The translations under genes and the position numbers were made by a program. 64,000 nt of DNA from Ovis canadensis (lineage: Eukaryota > Chordata > Mammalia > Artiodactyla > Bovidae), in contig NC_091256.1 of assembly GCF_042477335.2 (NCBI RefSeq), forward strand, positions 20,178,501-20,242,500, in the 5' to 3' direction. The notes below the pieces were generated by a model. That model did not search any database, was not told the origin of the DNA, and saw only the letters and a program-made list of their open reading frames with translations. Shown piece after piece: positions 10,465-22,159 of this stretch. Within the stretch, counting starts at the first letter, position 1. Every line of letters begins with the position of its first letter.

Positions 10465-11435
10465 GTTTCCTAATATAGTAAAATTCAGATATTTCTTTCC
10501 AGTTTTCTGCAGTCTGCATTGATCTAATTTTAGCTAATTGAATTCACTCACTTTGAATCAACTGATCTAGCAACTCTCAGGACAATGGAAAACACATTCT
10601 GAGAGGAGTAGCAGCAGAAACCTCAGGTTTTCTGAGTCTGAGGCACCAGAAGGGCTAGGGAGAGCCGCGTGGTCAGGGCACTAATTCCACATCCTCACTC
10701 TGGCTGCGGTTGTGTCTGGCTTGGTTTTCTGAGCCCAGGTCTCCAGGTTCTCAGGAATTCTCTTGAGTCCCAAACATCTGTACCCGTTTTCTGTCTAGAT
10801 GAGAGGCTGCTTCAGGTGCTTGTCAATAGACACCTTGGCTGTCATTCTCTATTCCCCGGTTCAATTTCATATTCTTCAGAGAAAGTATTAATATCTAAAA
10901 TCCTCTTATTTATTGATTTGTGCATTTTTTGAAGATTTTCAATTTCTTATTCTAAGTCTGTCACAGCAGTAAGAAAACACTCAAATTTTAAACAGAAAAG
11001 AGAGACACACTGTATGATCTTTTCTATATAGTCTCCTCTCTGCATTTTGGTTTGGGAAAGAAAGAAAAAATGTGCCTCTTTTGAGGATCCAGTATATTTT
11101 TAAAATTGTCATTAAAATAAATCTTAACAATTGAGCTCCTTTATTCTTTGCTGATGTTATTTAGGAACGCAGACCTGAATTGTGATCAAGTGGCAGTGCA
11201 AGGTATTAAAGCTTTAATTTAGATAATTAATTTTTATTTGCCACTTTTTCCTTAATTGAATTATATTCAATTTTCTTGTGTATAGTGTAGAAGTTATTTC
11301 AGTGTTCTTAAATAATAAATGAAGCCATTATTTAATTATTACACTGTCTTATGTTTCTATATCCTTCCATATCTCTCTAATAATGTGACCTAATGAAATT
11401 GTAAAAGGAAATCGACAAACTTAAAAACATATAAA
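10465..11435. other. No gene recognised
   Basis: Slightly less AT-rich around 10610-10860, but without a conserved frame, splice pattern or known repeat that I can name. Confidence 0.5.
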
Positions 11436-11640
11436 GTCTTTCCTGGTGGCTCAGAGGGTAAAGTGCCTGCCTACAGTGTGGGGTACCTGGGTTTGTTCCC
11501 TGGTTCAGGAAGATCCCTTGGAGAAGGAAGTGGCAACCCACTCCAGTATTCTTGCCTGGAAAATCCCATGGATGGAGAAGACTGTAGTCTACAGTCCATG
11601 GGGTTGCAAAGAGTCGGACACGAGTAAGCAACTTCACTTA
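11436..11640 (+). mobile_element. Bov-tA SINE
   Basis: Head 'gtctttcctggtggctcaga', B-box-like 'gggtttgttccctggttcag', Bov-A body and end 'gagtcggacacgagtaagca'. Confidence 0.92.
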
Positions 11641-12266
11641 TACACTTATAAAAACATATAAAAATATGTAAACTTTGAACAATGACACATTAAATTACAG
11701 ATATTTACCCTATTTTTGAAATAGTAAGGTCCCATATTTTAAGTCCTGTGCATAATGTCCTTCTTGCAGTTTTCTTCCTGATATATGTTGGGTTTTTAAT
11801 ATTCACCTGTATTAATTTAATCCTGAAAGTATTCATGTGCTGTTATAGACCAAAGATGAATTCTATGTAAAACACTTCATGGTAAATTGTACTTGTGTCA
11901 GGTCACCTTTGACCCAGTCCTCATATACAGGGAGACATGGTAAGAGCCAAAACCAATTTTCCTACATGAGGAGATGGCAAGAGATAAAGATAAATGATTC
12001 TTCTCTGCTTATAAAGAGAAAAGAGGAGGTGAGTTCATTCCCTTCTTAAGGAAATCTCTCTGGAAACTTATGGGCCTGAAGTCTATCTTCAGCCTTTTGC
12101 TATATGAGTGAAGTGTCTCCAGGAATCAGATGACCTCAGATTTCTCTAGGTTTTGTAACTAACTGATGTCTCTAAATTCTGGGATTCCTTCCCTTAGAAA
12201 GAAACTTAGTTTTCCAGTCTTCCTGGCACCTAGGAACCTTGTCTAGCCAGACTGCAAGCACTTGCC
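11641..12266. other. No gene recognised
   Basis: AT-rich sequence without a recognised repeat or conserved frame. Confidence 0.5.
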
Positions 12267-13128
12267 TTATTGTTGTTATACAGTCACTAAGTCGTGTCCA
12301 CTCTTTGTGACCCCATGGATAACAGAACACCAGACTCCTTTGTCTTCCACTGTCTCCTGGAATTTGATCAAATTCAGGTCTATTGAGTTGGTGAGGCTAT
12401 CTAACCATCTCATCCTCTGCTGCTCTCTTCTTTTGCCTTCAATCTTTCCCAGCATCAGAGTCTTTTTCAATGAGTTGGCTCTTTGCATCAGGTGGCCCAA
12501 AGTATTGGAGCTTCTGTTTCAGCATGTCCTTTTAATGAAAAATCAGGGTTGATTTCCTTTAGGATTGACTGATTTGATCTCCTTGAAGTCCAAGGGACTC
12601 TCAAGAGTCTTCTCCAACACCACAGTCCAAAAGTGCCATTGCTTGGCACTCAGCCTTTTTTATGATCCAACTCTCATATCCATACATTACTACTGGAAAA
12701 CCATAACTTTGACTATATGGATCTTTTTCAGCAAAGTGGTGTCTCTGCTTTTTAATACATTGTCTAGGTTTATCAAGCTTTCCTTCCAAGAAGCAAACAC
12801 CTTCATTTCATGGCAGTAGTCACCATTGCCATGATTTTGGAGCCCCCAAATATAGAATCTGTCACTGCTTCCAATTTTCCCCCTTCTATTTGTCATGAAG
12901 TGACTAGGCAGATGTCATGATCTTCATTTTTTGAATGCTGAATTTCAAGCCAGCTTTTTCACTCTCCTCTTGCACTCTCATCAAGAAGCTCTTGAGTTCC
13001 TTTTCACTTTCTGCCATTAAAGTGGTATCTTCTGCATATCTGAGATTGTTAATATTTCTCCCAGTAATCTTGATTCCAGCTTGTGAGTCAACCATCTTGA
13101 TTCCAGCTTGTGAGTCAACCATCATTGG
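12267..13128 (-). mobile_element. BovB 3' half, inverted, old and mutated
   Basis: Covers tail, C-terminal blocks and the RT core on the minus strand. The RT box reads YAED instead of YADD at about 13032-13043 (GAA for the first aspartate codon), so a catalytic residue is lost. Directly 5' of it in coding sense, a perfect 27-bp tandem duplication (13069-13095 and 13096-13122) adds nine residues in frame. Multiple further substitutions and frame breaks show an old copy. Confidence 0.92.
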
Positions 13129-14105
13129 CACTTTCAGGAAAAGATAATGTTTTATCCTTTTGGATGAGATCAATTAATGAGATAATGGCTACAGATCTAT
13201 TTCTCATTGGATGTCAGGGTATTTCAAGGGAAAGTGAAATCAGTCTCCAGCTTTATAGCACATATGTTTCCATGTCCCAGAACACCAAAGCTTTCAGCAG
13301 GAACTTCGAAAAATCCAGGAAACTTTATTTCATTACAATATCTTTCCTACCTCCACTCTGTCACTACATCTAAGATTTTCCTAAATCAGTTACCTTTTAA
13401 TTTCAGAGATTGTCTTGCCCAATTTTGTGAATTATGAGCAATAATAAATATGTGACTTATTCTAAATAGATGTACAATTTGTTTAAGTGATAAGACACAT
13501 GGAAAGTGTAAAATAATATTAGAAATAATTCAACGTGCAAAAATATTATAATAGTACATAGTTAAATGTCAAAATGAAGATTGCAAATGTTGTATAAAAA
13601 ATACTGGAAATATTACCTTGTTAGATTCAGTGTGGGTATCTAGAATGTTAATATACACTTCTATTTTTATATTTATTAGTATGCTTTATAATGTCAAGGT
13701 CATTCTGTGTAGGCATCTGTTACATTTGACAGATCATTTAAGGGGATTTTGTTTTATTTCTATTTCTTTTATATATGACTTATACAAACTTAGAGATCTA
13801 AGCTCTGACTCTTAAGCTTCTTTAAATCGAAGAAATTGTTGTTTTATCCCAAACAGTACTTAAAATGATTTATATTGAAATTTAACGTTCAAGAAGTATG
13901 TTGAATGTTCTAAAAGTAGTGAGTAGGACAAATTAATAATGCTTATAAAATAATTTGGACTGCTTTTACAAAGTAGAAGTGATTACTGCTAGATATCTTC
14001 AAGGAAGGGTGGGACAATCACTTGGCAGAAACGTTGTAATGTTCTAGAATACATCTATTAGGTTCTTAATATTCACTTTTATTAAATTTTTTAAATTAAT
14101 GTATG
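13129..14105. other. No gene recognised
   Basis: AT-rich DNA. The short frames here have no recognisable domain. Confidence 0.5.
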
Positions 14106-14300
14106 CCTACTTGTCATGTCCAACTCTTTGTGACCCCATAGATTGTAGCCCACCAGGATCCTCTGTCCATGGGACTTTCCAGACAAGAATACTGGAATGG
14201 GTTGTCATTTTTTCCTCCAGGGGATCTTCTGACCCAGGAATGGAACTTGAATCTCCTGTGTCTCCTCCATTGCAGGTATATTCTTTACCCACTGGACCAA
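14106..14300 (-). mobile_element. Bov-tA SINE, inverted
   Basis: Inverted Bov-A body and tRNA-like head; the head is diverged at its end (cactggaccaaat). Confidence 0.88.
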
Positions 14301-14326
14301 ATTAACGTAGAGGAATATTAAACCAA

Positions 14327-14632
14327 CCAGTCCATTCTGAAGGAGATCAACCCTGGGATTTCTTTGGAAGGAATGATGCTAAAGCTGAAACTCCAGTACT
14401 TTGGCCACCTCATGCGAAGAGTTGACTCATTGGAAAAGACTCTGATGCTGGGAGGGATTGGGGTCAGGAGGAGAAGGGGACGACCGAGGATGAGATGGCT
14501 GGATGGCATCACTGACTCGATGGACATGACTTTGAGTGAACTCCGGGAGTTGGTGATGGACAGGGAGGCCTGGCGTGCTACAATTCATGGGGTCGCAAAG
14601 AGTCGGACACAACTGAGCAACTGAACTGAACT
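14327..14632 (+). mobile_element. BovB, 5'-truncated, with 14-bp target-site duplication
   Basis: A 306-bp 3' end of BovB is flanked by perfect repeats of GAATATTAAACCAA at 14313-14326 and 14633-14646. An open segment of 86 codons (14364-14624) still encodes the C-terminal end with [12 protein letters not shown] and MDREAW. Low divergence and the intact duplication make this one of the younger insertions in the window. 5' truncation is typical of LINE insertion by target-primed reverse transcription. Confidence 0.96.
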
Positions 14633-14646
14633 GAATATTAAACCAA

Positions 14647-15034
14647 AACAGATATATCACCACAGAGAATTTGAAAAGCTGAAAAGGATTATAATTTGAT
14701 GATGTCCAACTGCACTTCTATACATATGATTATAATATATGACTTATTCCTTTATGTTAAACAATCCTTTATATTCAAATCTTAGCAGTCAATTGGTACA
14801 GTGTTGCCACTCTTCAATTCAAAGAAGAAAGCTGGTAACACCAAAATATTTAATCTTTATACTTCTTGAGTGCCGAACACTATACTAGTGATGCATATTA
14901 AAGGAAATCTTCAAGAAGGAGATTGCCTCAGTACTTCAAATAATTCTCACAGGATTTAATAAAAACATTTTTTTTTTGATATTGGTCATGTTTTCTAGAG
15001 TCTTTAGTGGACTTGTTACAATATTGCCTCTATT
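14647..15034. other. No gene recognised
   Basis: AT-rich, with a short T-run near 14970. Nothing identifiable. Confidence 0.5.
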
Positions 15035-15150
15035 TCATGTTTTGTGTTTTTTGACCATCAGGCATATGGAAACGTAGCTCCCTGACCAGGTATCACTTTC
15101 CCCGTATTGGAAGGCAAAGTCTCAACCACTGAACCACCAGGGATGGCCTT
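15035..15150 (-). mobile_element. CHR-type SINE, inverted, partial
   Basis: Right edge 'accactgaaccaccagggat' is the inverted head, and 'tagctccctgaccagg' is the inverted B-box region. Confidence 0.75.
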
Positions 15151-15957
15151 CATAGGATTTCTGCATCTTTGCTGCCACTGCCTTATCATTATACTTTCTT
15201 CTAATATGATATATCTTTTCAACTATATAAACTTGTATAGTCTCTGACCACAAAATTTCCAATATTACACTAAGGAATTTAGTTAGTGATTTAAACTTTT
15301 GCTTTGAAAATAAGTTCAGAGCAGACTGCTTAAGTCTAAATTAAAGTTTTAAACATTGAAATACTTTATTTATTGTAATTAATGCTCTCATTTCCCAGAT
15401 GCCTTTAACCTTAAATAAGCCAAGATTACAACATATGCAGCATGGTGAGGAAAAAATAAAACATGATCCATACAGTTAGATGACTTAACTTCAAATATAA
15501 AAAAATATTATTACCAAAGTGCCCTGAAGCAATGTATTGAATGCTTCGGGTCCTCATCTCTAAAATGGAAATATTACCTACTGCACCAAGCTGAACCATG
15601 ATTATGCACATGAAATACATCATTTAGTTCCTGGACATATCAACACTTGATATATGAAAATACTTAAAATACTCTGAATTGAAATTCTATGTTAGTTTTC
15701 CCTCTCACTTTTTCCACATTCATATGTGTTCATGATCCAACTCAATAAGTAAACTGAAAAGAAGAAAAATACCACACTGACTTTTAGAATAGGAAAAAAG
15801 TCACAGCATTAAAATTTTAAGATCATTAATTTGAATTACATACATTTTTAGAAAAAGGGTAAAGCCCAAATATGAAATCAAAAGGTAGATAGTTCCTCTT
15901 TGCCTTGGAAAGAAGGAGTTTACCATCACTCAGATAGATACAGCAGAAGGGCTTGTA
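15151..15957. other. No gene recognised
   Basis: AT-rich, no identifiable feature. Confidence 0.5.
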
Positions 15958-16084
15958 TGATGGATCAATGGTTAAGACTCTGGACTGCAAATGCAGAGGG
16001 TGCAGGTTTGGGCCCTGGTCAGGAAACTAAGATACTGCATGCCATGTGACATGGCATAGCCAAAAAATTTAATTAATTAATTAA
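15958..16084 (+). mobile_element. CHR-type SINE
   Basis: Head 'gggcttgtatgatggatcaa', 'gcaggtttgggccctggtca' B-box region and a TTAATTAA-type tail. Confidence 0.8.
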
Positions 16085-17202
16085 GAATAAGATCTAGCAG
16101 AGATGAAAATTAAACCAAATTAGCATGGAGCTTTAGAAAAGGGGAGGCAAATAGGGTCAGGTTGAATTATGTATGGTAGAGCTGTCCCTGAGGATTCACA
16201 GTAGAAAAAGCTACTCCATAACTGAGCTTTTCAAGTGTAAATGCATAAGCAGAACTGGGCAAGGAATAGTGATCTGCTATACAAGGAATAAATATAAAGA
16301 ATGCTGAGTGAAATTTGAATTTCAAATTAGCAACTTTTTTTTTTTAATTTTAGTGTAAGTATGCTCTGTGATGCTTTGAGGACATATTTGTACTAAAAGA
16401 AGATATTAGTTATTTATCTGAAATTCATATTTAGCTAGATAGCCTAAATTTTACCTGGTAACCCTGCAAGGGAAACCACAATGCTGTTCCCCCAAAATAC
16501 AAAATTATAATTTGTTATTAAATTAATCACCAATTTATATCCAATTTTGCATTTTCAATCTTGATCTTATTTTATGATATAATGAATTTTATATTAATTT
16601 TCTCTTTCCCAAGATGATAAATAATTTTGCATTGATATAGAGAGGATTTAATTTCAAAATGCATGTATTGTCACAGAATGTCCTCAAGTAATTCAATCTG
16701 TCTACTCTATAACCACAGAAAAAATAAAGAATCTTTGGTTACTAGTTTTTCTGAGAAAAACTTTGAGACACTGAGAAAGTAAAATGAAAACCTTAATATG
16801 CATATTAAACTCACTTTAAACATTGTATGATTTCAAGTTAAAGTTATTTATATTCCAAAAGAGGTAATACTTAAAATGACTTATATGACCATAAATTAAG
16901 ACTTTCCTATTTTCTTATTTCTCTTAGTGACTCTGGTGTTCTATTTCCTTTTTGAGAATGTGTGTTTAGAAACTTTAGTTTTATCCTCTATTTCACATAA
17001 ACTTTCAGACCTTCAGATATTGAATTTTTTAACTATTAATTTTGAAGGCTGGGCTTGCCAATGAACCTCAATAAATGTTACTTGTCCATCCATAATGTAA
17101 GGGAGATATGTGTATCCATTCTAATGCACCATAAAACAATGTTTTCCCCTACAATTCTAAATACAAAGTAAATTGTGTCTCCTTAAGTCTGAATTAGGAG
17201 TT
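16085..17202. other. No gene recognised
   Basis: Over 1.1 kb of AT-rich DNA without a recognised repeat, frame or RNA gene. Confidence 0.5.
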
Positions 17203-17278
17203 TCAGATTTTTTCTATAAAGGCCCAGATAGTAAATATTTCTGGTTTCATGGTTCTCATGGTCTCTCTAGGAACTACT
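17203..17278. mobile_element. Possible hAT-type DNA transposon remnant
   Basis: The phrase 'aaggcccagatagtaaatat' followed by 'ggtctctct.ggaactact' resembles the terminal part of a common mammalian non-autonomous hAT (Charlie-like) element. Only about 75 bp remain. Confidence 0.4.
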
Positions 17279-17280
17279 GG

Positions 17281-17760
17281 AGGGGGGCGGTGGAGGGGTG
17301 GGGAAAAAGAGAAGTCGAGGACCGGAAGGAGAACCTCTGGTCCTGTGTGTAACCAATCAGGCAAATCCCCTATTTGCATAGGATGTAACCCAGGGAAAAC
17401 ATGCACCCTTCCCTAATTGGTTCTGTGCATAACCAATCAGGTGAATACTGGTGCCAATTAGGTGAATACTGGAGCCAATCACACTTCAGGAGGATGAAAC
17501 AGAAAGTATAAAAAGGGAAAACAAGAGGAATACTGGTTTCTTTAGGGGTCAGCCTGCCTTGTATCTGGGAATCTAGCTACATGCTTTCAACTGCCTATTT
17601 CCCACTTGAGCTGTCACTGAGCTGTGAACTAGTTTCCTATTAGGAATGTGGCCTACTGCCTGCTTAATAAAATCCTGTCTGAGTAGCTACAAGTGGCCCA
17701 TCCTTCCAAATCTTTGTTATGACAAAACAAGAATGGAGGGAGAGGAGTATACCAACCCAA
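17281..17760 (+). mobile_element. LTR-like block (solo ERV LTR?) with promoter motifs
   Basis: This GC-richer block stands out from its AT-rich surroundings. It has four AACCAATC/CCAAT-type motifs (17350-17480, three in a repeated 'aaccaatcagg' setting), a TATAAAAAG box at about 17508 and, about 155 bp further on, an AATAAA signal at about 17666. That U3-R-U5 order is typical of a retroviral LTR. No internal viral genes lie on either side, so it would be a solo LTR. The family is not identified and terminal TG/CA ends are not certain. Confidence 0.55.
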
Positions 17761-18063
17761 CATTTATGTCAATATTCCACTAAAATTCTATTTAAGAAAC
17801 GAGAGTATTCACCTGGATATACTTTATTATAAATATTTCAAAAATAATTCATTGGAAAGAGACAGAGTACATTTTCAGTTGGCCCAGGTATTTCATTTTC
17901 TTTCCTATCTTTCTGTCTAAACATATTTTGACCATATTTTGTTTCTTCTCCACTTAAGATACAAACTCTTGCCACTCTGGGCCCATGTCTGATTCTTACC
18001 AATTCTTTTATTAGAATAAGTCTGTTGTAAACAGTAAAACAACAACTAAACTAACTTCCTGAT
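17761..18063. other. No gene recognised
   Basis: AT-rich spacer without identifiable content. Confidence 0.5.
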
Positions 18064-18258
18064 CTTCATTGATAGCTCAGCTGGTAAAGAATATTCCTAC
18101 AATGTAGGAGACCCAGGTTCGATTCCTGGGTTGGAAAGATCCCCTGGCGAAGGGAACAGCTACCCACTCCAGTATTCTGACCTGGAGAATTCCATGGACT
18201 ATATAGCCCATGAGGTCAGAAAGAGTCTGACACTGACTGAGTGACTTTTACTTAAACT
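18064..18258 (+). mobile_element. Bov-tA SINE
   Basis: The head retains a good tRNA-like A-box (tagctcagctggtaaag) and B-box (ggttcgattcc), followed by the Bov-A body. Confidence 0.92.
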
Positions 18259-18875
18259 AATAAACGTAAAATGCACAAAATCAAATGAAATCTATCAGGT
18301 ATCTTTACATTTATCATGTATCTTTATGATGTTCTTTAGCTTTTGTAATGAGTAATTTTGGCAACTTAAATACATTGGCAAACCTGCAGACAGAAAAGCA
18401 AAGTAAAAACATCATGTGTGTGTATGAATTATATTTCAATTCATACATAACTGAATTTATATATATTTTAAATGTTACTTATAAGAGATAAACCATGTAA
18501 AAATGTTTAGCATAGCATGGAGGACATATTAATAAGTTTCTATTAATGGAATATACCTATTTTTAGATACTAAAAGTAATTATGAAGTCAATAAGTCACT
18601 TCTTAGGCATGTAAGTTTCATCAGTTTCTTACTCTTACCCACCTTGCCCTGACTTTTTTTTGCCCAGTTCATACTATCCAAAAATGACAGTACTTCTTAA
18701 ATGGATAAATCTGTACTAATATTGGATCCATAGCGAAACTGAGCAGGACCCTGTGGGGTTCCTGGGCATGGAAACCTTTCCAACAGTTGCTATTCGGGTA
18801 AAAGAGGGGTGCAGAGACAAGTGAGGAGCAGCCAAGAAACAATAGTGCAGCTTTGGAGCAGGGTCCTGGGTTTTG
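18259..18875. other. No gene recognised
   Basis: AT-rich to about 18660. The 18680-18875 segment is GC-richer and repeat-like (gagcaggaccctgtggggtt), perhaps LTR-derived, but not assigned. Confidence 0.4.
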
Positions 18876-19240
18876 AAACACAGTTCAAAAGCAAAGTTCT
18901 TCAGAACTCAGACTTCCTTATGGTCCAAATCTCACAACCGTATGTAACTACTGGAAACACCTAGATTTGACTTTATGGTCCTTTGTTGGCTAAGTAACGT
19001 CTCTGATTTTTAATATGCTATCTAGGTTGGTCATAGCTTTTCTTCCAAGAAGCAAGTGTCTTTTAATTTCATGGCTGCAGTCACCATCTGCAATGATTTT
19101 GGATCCCGAGAAAATAAAGTCTGTCACTGTTTCCATTGTTTTCCTATCTGTTTGCCATGAAGTGGTGGGACTGATGCTATGATCTTCATTTTGTGAATGT
19201 TGAGTTTTAAGTCAACTTTTTTCACTCTCTTCTTTCAGGC
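18876..19240 (-). mobile_element. BovB internal fragment, inverted
   Basis: Covers the region between the C-terminal LLRVPW block and the residues just after the RT core (ctaggttggtcatagctttt, gactgcagccatgaaattaa on the minus strand). Both the 3' tail and the YADD box are absent, so it is a fragment at both ends. Confidence 0.9.
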
Positions 19241-19773
19241 CCTGCGATACACTAATTTTTAATCAGCAAACCTGAGCTTGAATCTTTGCTGGAAAACTCA
19301 CCAAACCCTCCTGGGTTTGGACACAGAGTTTGAGATGCATGAGTCTGTTGTGTCCCCATTTTCCTGGAAAAGTAATGAAGCTATTCTTTTCTATTTCATC
19401 CAAAATTCTGCCTCTAAGATTCAATTCAGCACCTGCAAACAGAAACTGTATTTTCAGCACCAATACTAAGTACTATTTTTGCCACGTGGGGAAGACTAGT
19501 TGGAAAAGTGAGCTCAGTAAAGCATTTGGGATTTAATAAAATTAAAGAAATTAGGAAAGCAAAGGGCCATGACTAAATAGAAAGCTCAAACCTAATGATT
19601 AGAAATCTAATACATGTTAAAAAGAGATGAAAGCACTAAGTCTAAGCACTAAGTCTAAAAAGTCAAATATCAAAGCTGCACTATGGATAGCACAGCGAAA
19701 TCATAAACTGAAGCTAATTGTCTTCATTGAATCTGTAGTTTATAAACAAAATAAAATGAGTATTGAAGTTGAC
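19241..19773. other. No gene recognised
   Basis: Overlapping short frames exist on both strands near 19263-19536 but show no domain or coding-like bias. A 16-bp direct repeat (gcactaagtctaa) occurs at about 19630-19660. Confidence 0.5.
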
Positions 19774-19866
19774 TTTTTTTTCAACGGGACAGGTGGGATC
19801 AAACACATGCTCCCTGCATTGGGAAGCGCAAAGTTCTAACCACAGGATCACCAGAGAATTCCCTTG
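19774..19866 (-). mobile_element. CHR-type SINE, inverted, partial
   Basis: T-run, then 'gggatcaaacacatgctccc' and the inverted head 'aaccacaggatcaccagaga'. Confidence 0.7.
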
Positions 19867-20060
19867 AAGTTGATTTTCTCACATGACTTGTTAGAATTCC
19901 CAAGGTTATTTTCAACAATAAATTCTTGTTTAAGAATTGAGATTAATCTTAATCATTTAAAAATTAGCCTAAACTCAGGTCCTTTAATATGTTGGGTCTC
20001 ATAGTGTTGGGGCTATAATTGATAATTTGCAACATCTAAATATAGCCAAGTACAAATACA

Positions 20061-20269
20061 AGTGAAAGTGGCTCAGTCATTTCTGACTCTTCGTGACCTC
20101 ATGGACTGTAGCATGCCAGGCTCCTTTGTCCATGGAATTCTCCAGGCAAGAATACTGGAGCGGGTAGCCGTCCCCTTCTCCAGGGGATTTCCTGCCAGCT
20201 CACGAGTGGAACCCAAGTCTCCTACATTGCAGGTGAATTCTTTACCATCTGAGCCACCAAGGAAGCCCC
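20061..20269 (-). mobile_element. Bov-tA SINE, inverted
   Basis: Complete inverted copy ending in the head 'gagccaccaaggaagcccc'. Confidence 0.92.
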
Positions 20270-20841
20270 TATATATAGAAAGAAGCCAATATGTCATTTA
20301 AAAAGTAATATATTAGTGAATTATTATACAAATAATATAAATATTCTAATTCTAGAGTAGGTCATGAAAGGAATAATATAGGCTAACAGTGCTGGATATA
20401 TTTTTTCCTTTACTTACATAAATATTTAAAAATTAGCTTAGGTATCTTGAATAAAATCATATATAATTTTAGACTGGAGAATTTTGATAACCACAAAGTT
20501 TCAAAAGAAATTGTTGACTAATACAAATAAGTCACAGAGTACAGTGCATTTGATTATACTGTTCTTTTAGAAATTCACAATTTCATTATAGTTTTTAGAA
20601 TGACACATTTGATTTAATGCAACAAACATTTTGCATATATCATGAATATTTATCCATGTAAGCTCCACAGTTAAAGGCTTAAGTAAATTTCTGATTTTCT
20701 CTATATTAGTGCTGTAAAGCATAGTGAAACCATTAAAATGCAGTGAGAAAAATATATATTATATATAAATAAAAAACTAATAAAATTTGATCTACCTAAA
20801 AAAATAGAGCATACTGCTTTCAAGTGATAAGCTGACAGGTA
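20270..20841. other. No gene recognised
   Basis: Very AT-rich DNA without a recognised repeat. Confidence 0.5.
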
Positions 20842-21126
20842 TTCAGTTCAGTTCAGTTCAGTTCAGTCGCTCAGCCATGTCCAACTCTTTGCGACCCCAT
20901 GAATCGCAGCATGCCAGGCCACCCTGTCCATCACCAACTCCCAGAGTTCACTCAGACTCATCTCCATCTAGTCCGTGATGCCATCCAGCCATCTCATCCT
21001 CTGTCGTCCCCTTCTTCTCCTGCCCTCAATCCCTCCCAGTATCAAAGTCTTTTCCAATGAGTCAACTCTTCACATGAGGTGGCCAAAGTACTGGAGTTTC
21101 AGCTTTAGCATCATTCCTTCCAAAGT
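20842..21126 (-). mobile_element. BovB 3' end, inverted, young-looking
   Basis: Inverted pentamer tail (four CAGTT-type units), then the C-terminal segment on the minus strand up to the 'ggaaggaatgatgct' point. It is followed at once by a 15-A run (21136-21151). Few differences from the other well-preserved copies. Confidence 0.94.
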
Positions 21127-21151
21127 GTTAACTACAAAAAAAAAAAAAAAG

Positions 21152-22155
21152 AACAATAAATTAAAATTTTATAACATTTTCAAGTTTACTTGAAAAAAAG
21201 TAAGGAAATTAAGTCAAACATGCAGGAAAATTACCAGATTTTATTAATTGATATGTTTCAATAAAGGATCTATAGAGAAAATATAAACTATACTTACTGA
21301 CCAAGACAGCATCAATATTTTCTCAGCCTGACTAAATTTTAGACAGGCTTCCGCTGGCTTCTAGAATCCTAATCTTCCATTTCTCAGAGCATTTACTTTG
21401 GAAAACTTGTAACTGGTAGTTCTTTTATTTTTGTTCCTTTGAGATATAAATTATTTAAAAGCTTCTTGTCTGTTTTAAAACCTAAGACTGTCTTCCTTAA
21501 AGACCTAGAACCTACCCCCTTGAAATGTCATCAAGGGACATCGTGCCCTATCTCCCAGTCTCTCTTATCATTTCCTATTCCTGAGTCAGCAATTACATTT
21601 GAAAAGGCCTTAAGAGTCTATTTGTGGAAGTCTGGGAGAAAACTTAACACTGTAATTTTTTATTTTCTTCTGTAGTGTGTCAAAGTTCTTCCTTAAAAGG
21701 AGCTGGCCCTTCTCTTCATTCAAGGGATTCTTGTTTTATGAAGTGGCTCAAGTCTGGATGCTGATCAAGTTGAGGAGTTTTGACTTTCTCTTCTTATGAT
21801 TTGAGTTAATCTTGTTCACTTGACCTAGAAGTTTTCTACTTATACAAATTGAGTAAGAATTTAATAAGTTTTTTAATCTATTTCATTTCTGAGAATGCCA
21901 CGATTAACTAGCCAACATCAGGGGTTAAACTATTTTAATTATAGCTTTGACTCTATAGTCCAGTACTGTAACTATGCCTACTTTTTCATTGGTGATTGGA
22001 TGTCATTACTTGCCCTCTGCTACCCAAGGATCCAACTATTTCCATTGCATTTAGGTTTTCCAGTTGATCTAACAGTAGTGTGGCTACTGTTCCCACGCTA
22101 AGGTAAGGTCCAGCCTGCAGAGAAGAGTGGTCATAGAGCTCTTCAAGCATGCTGA
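21152..22155. other. No gene recognised
   Basis: About 1 kb with no assigned content. The 21320-21720 part may be an old repeat, but I cannot name it. Confidence 0.45.
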
Positions 22156-22159
22156 CTCC

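Noticed and set aside
10610..10932. GC-richer stretch that might be an exon
   Set aside because: The only open frame is 87 codons with no recognisable motif, and I see no paired splice sites or neighbouring exons.
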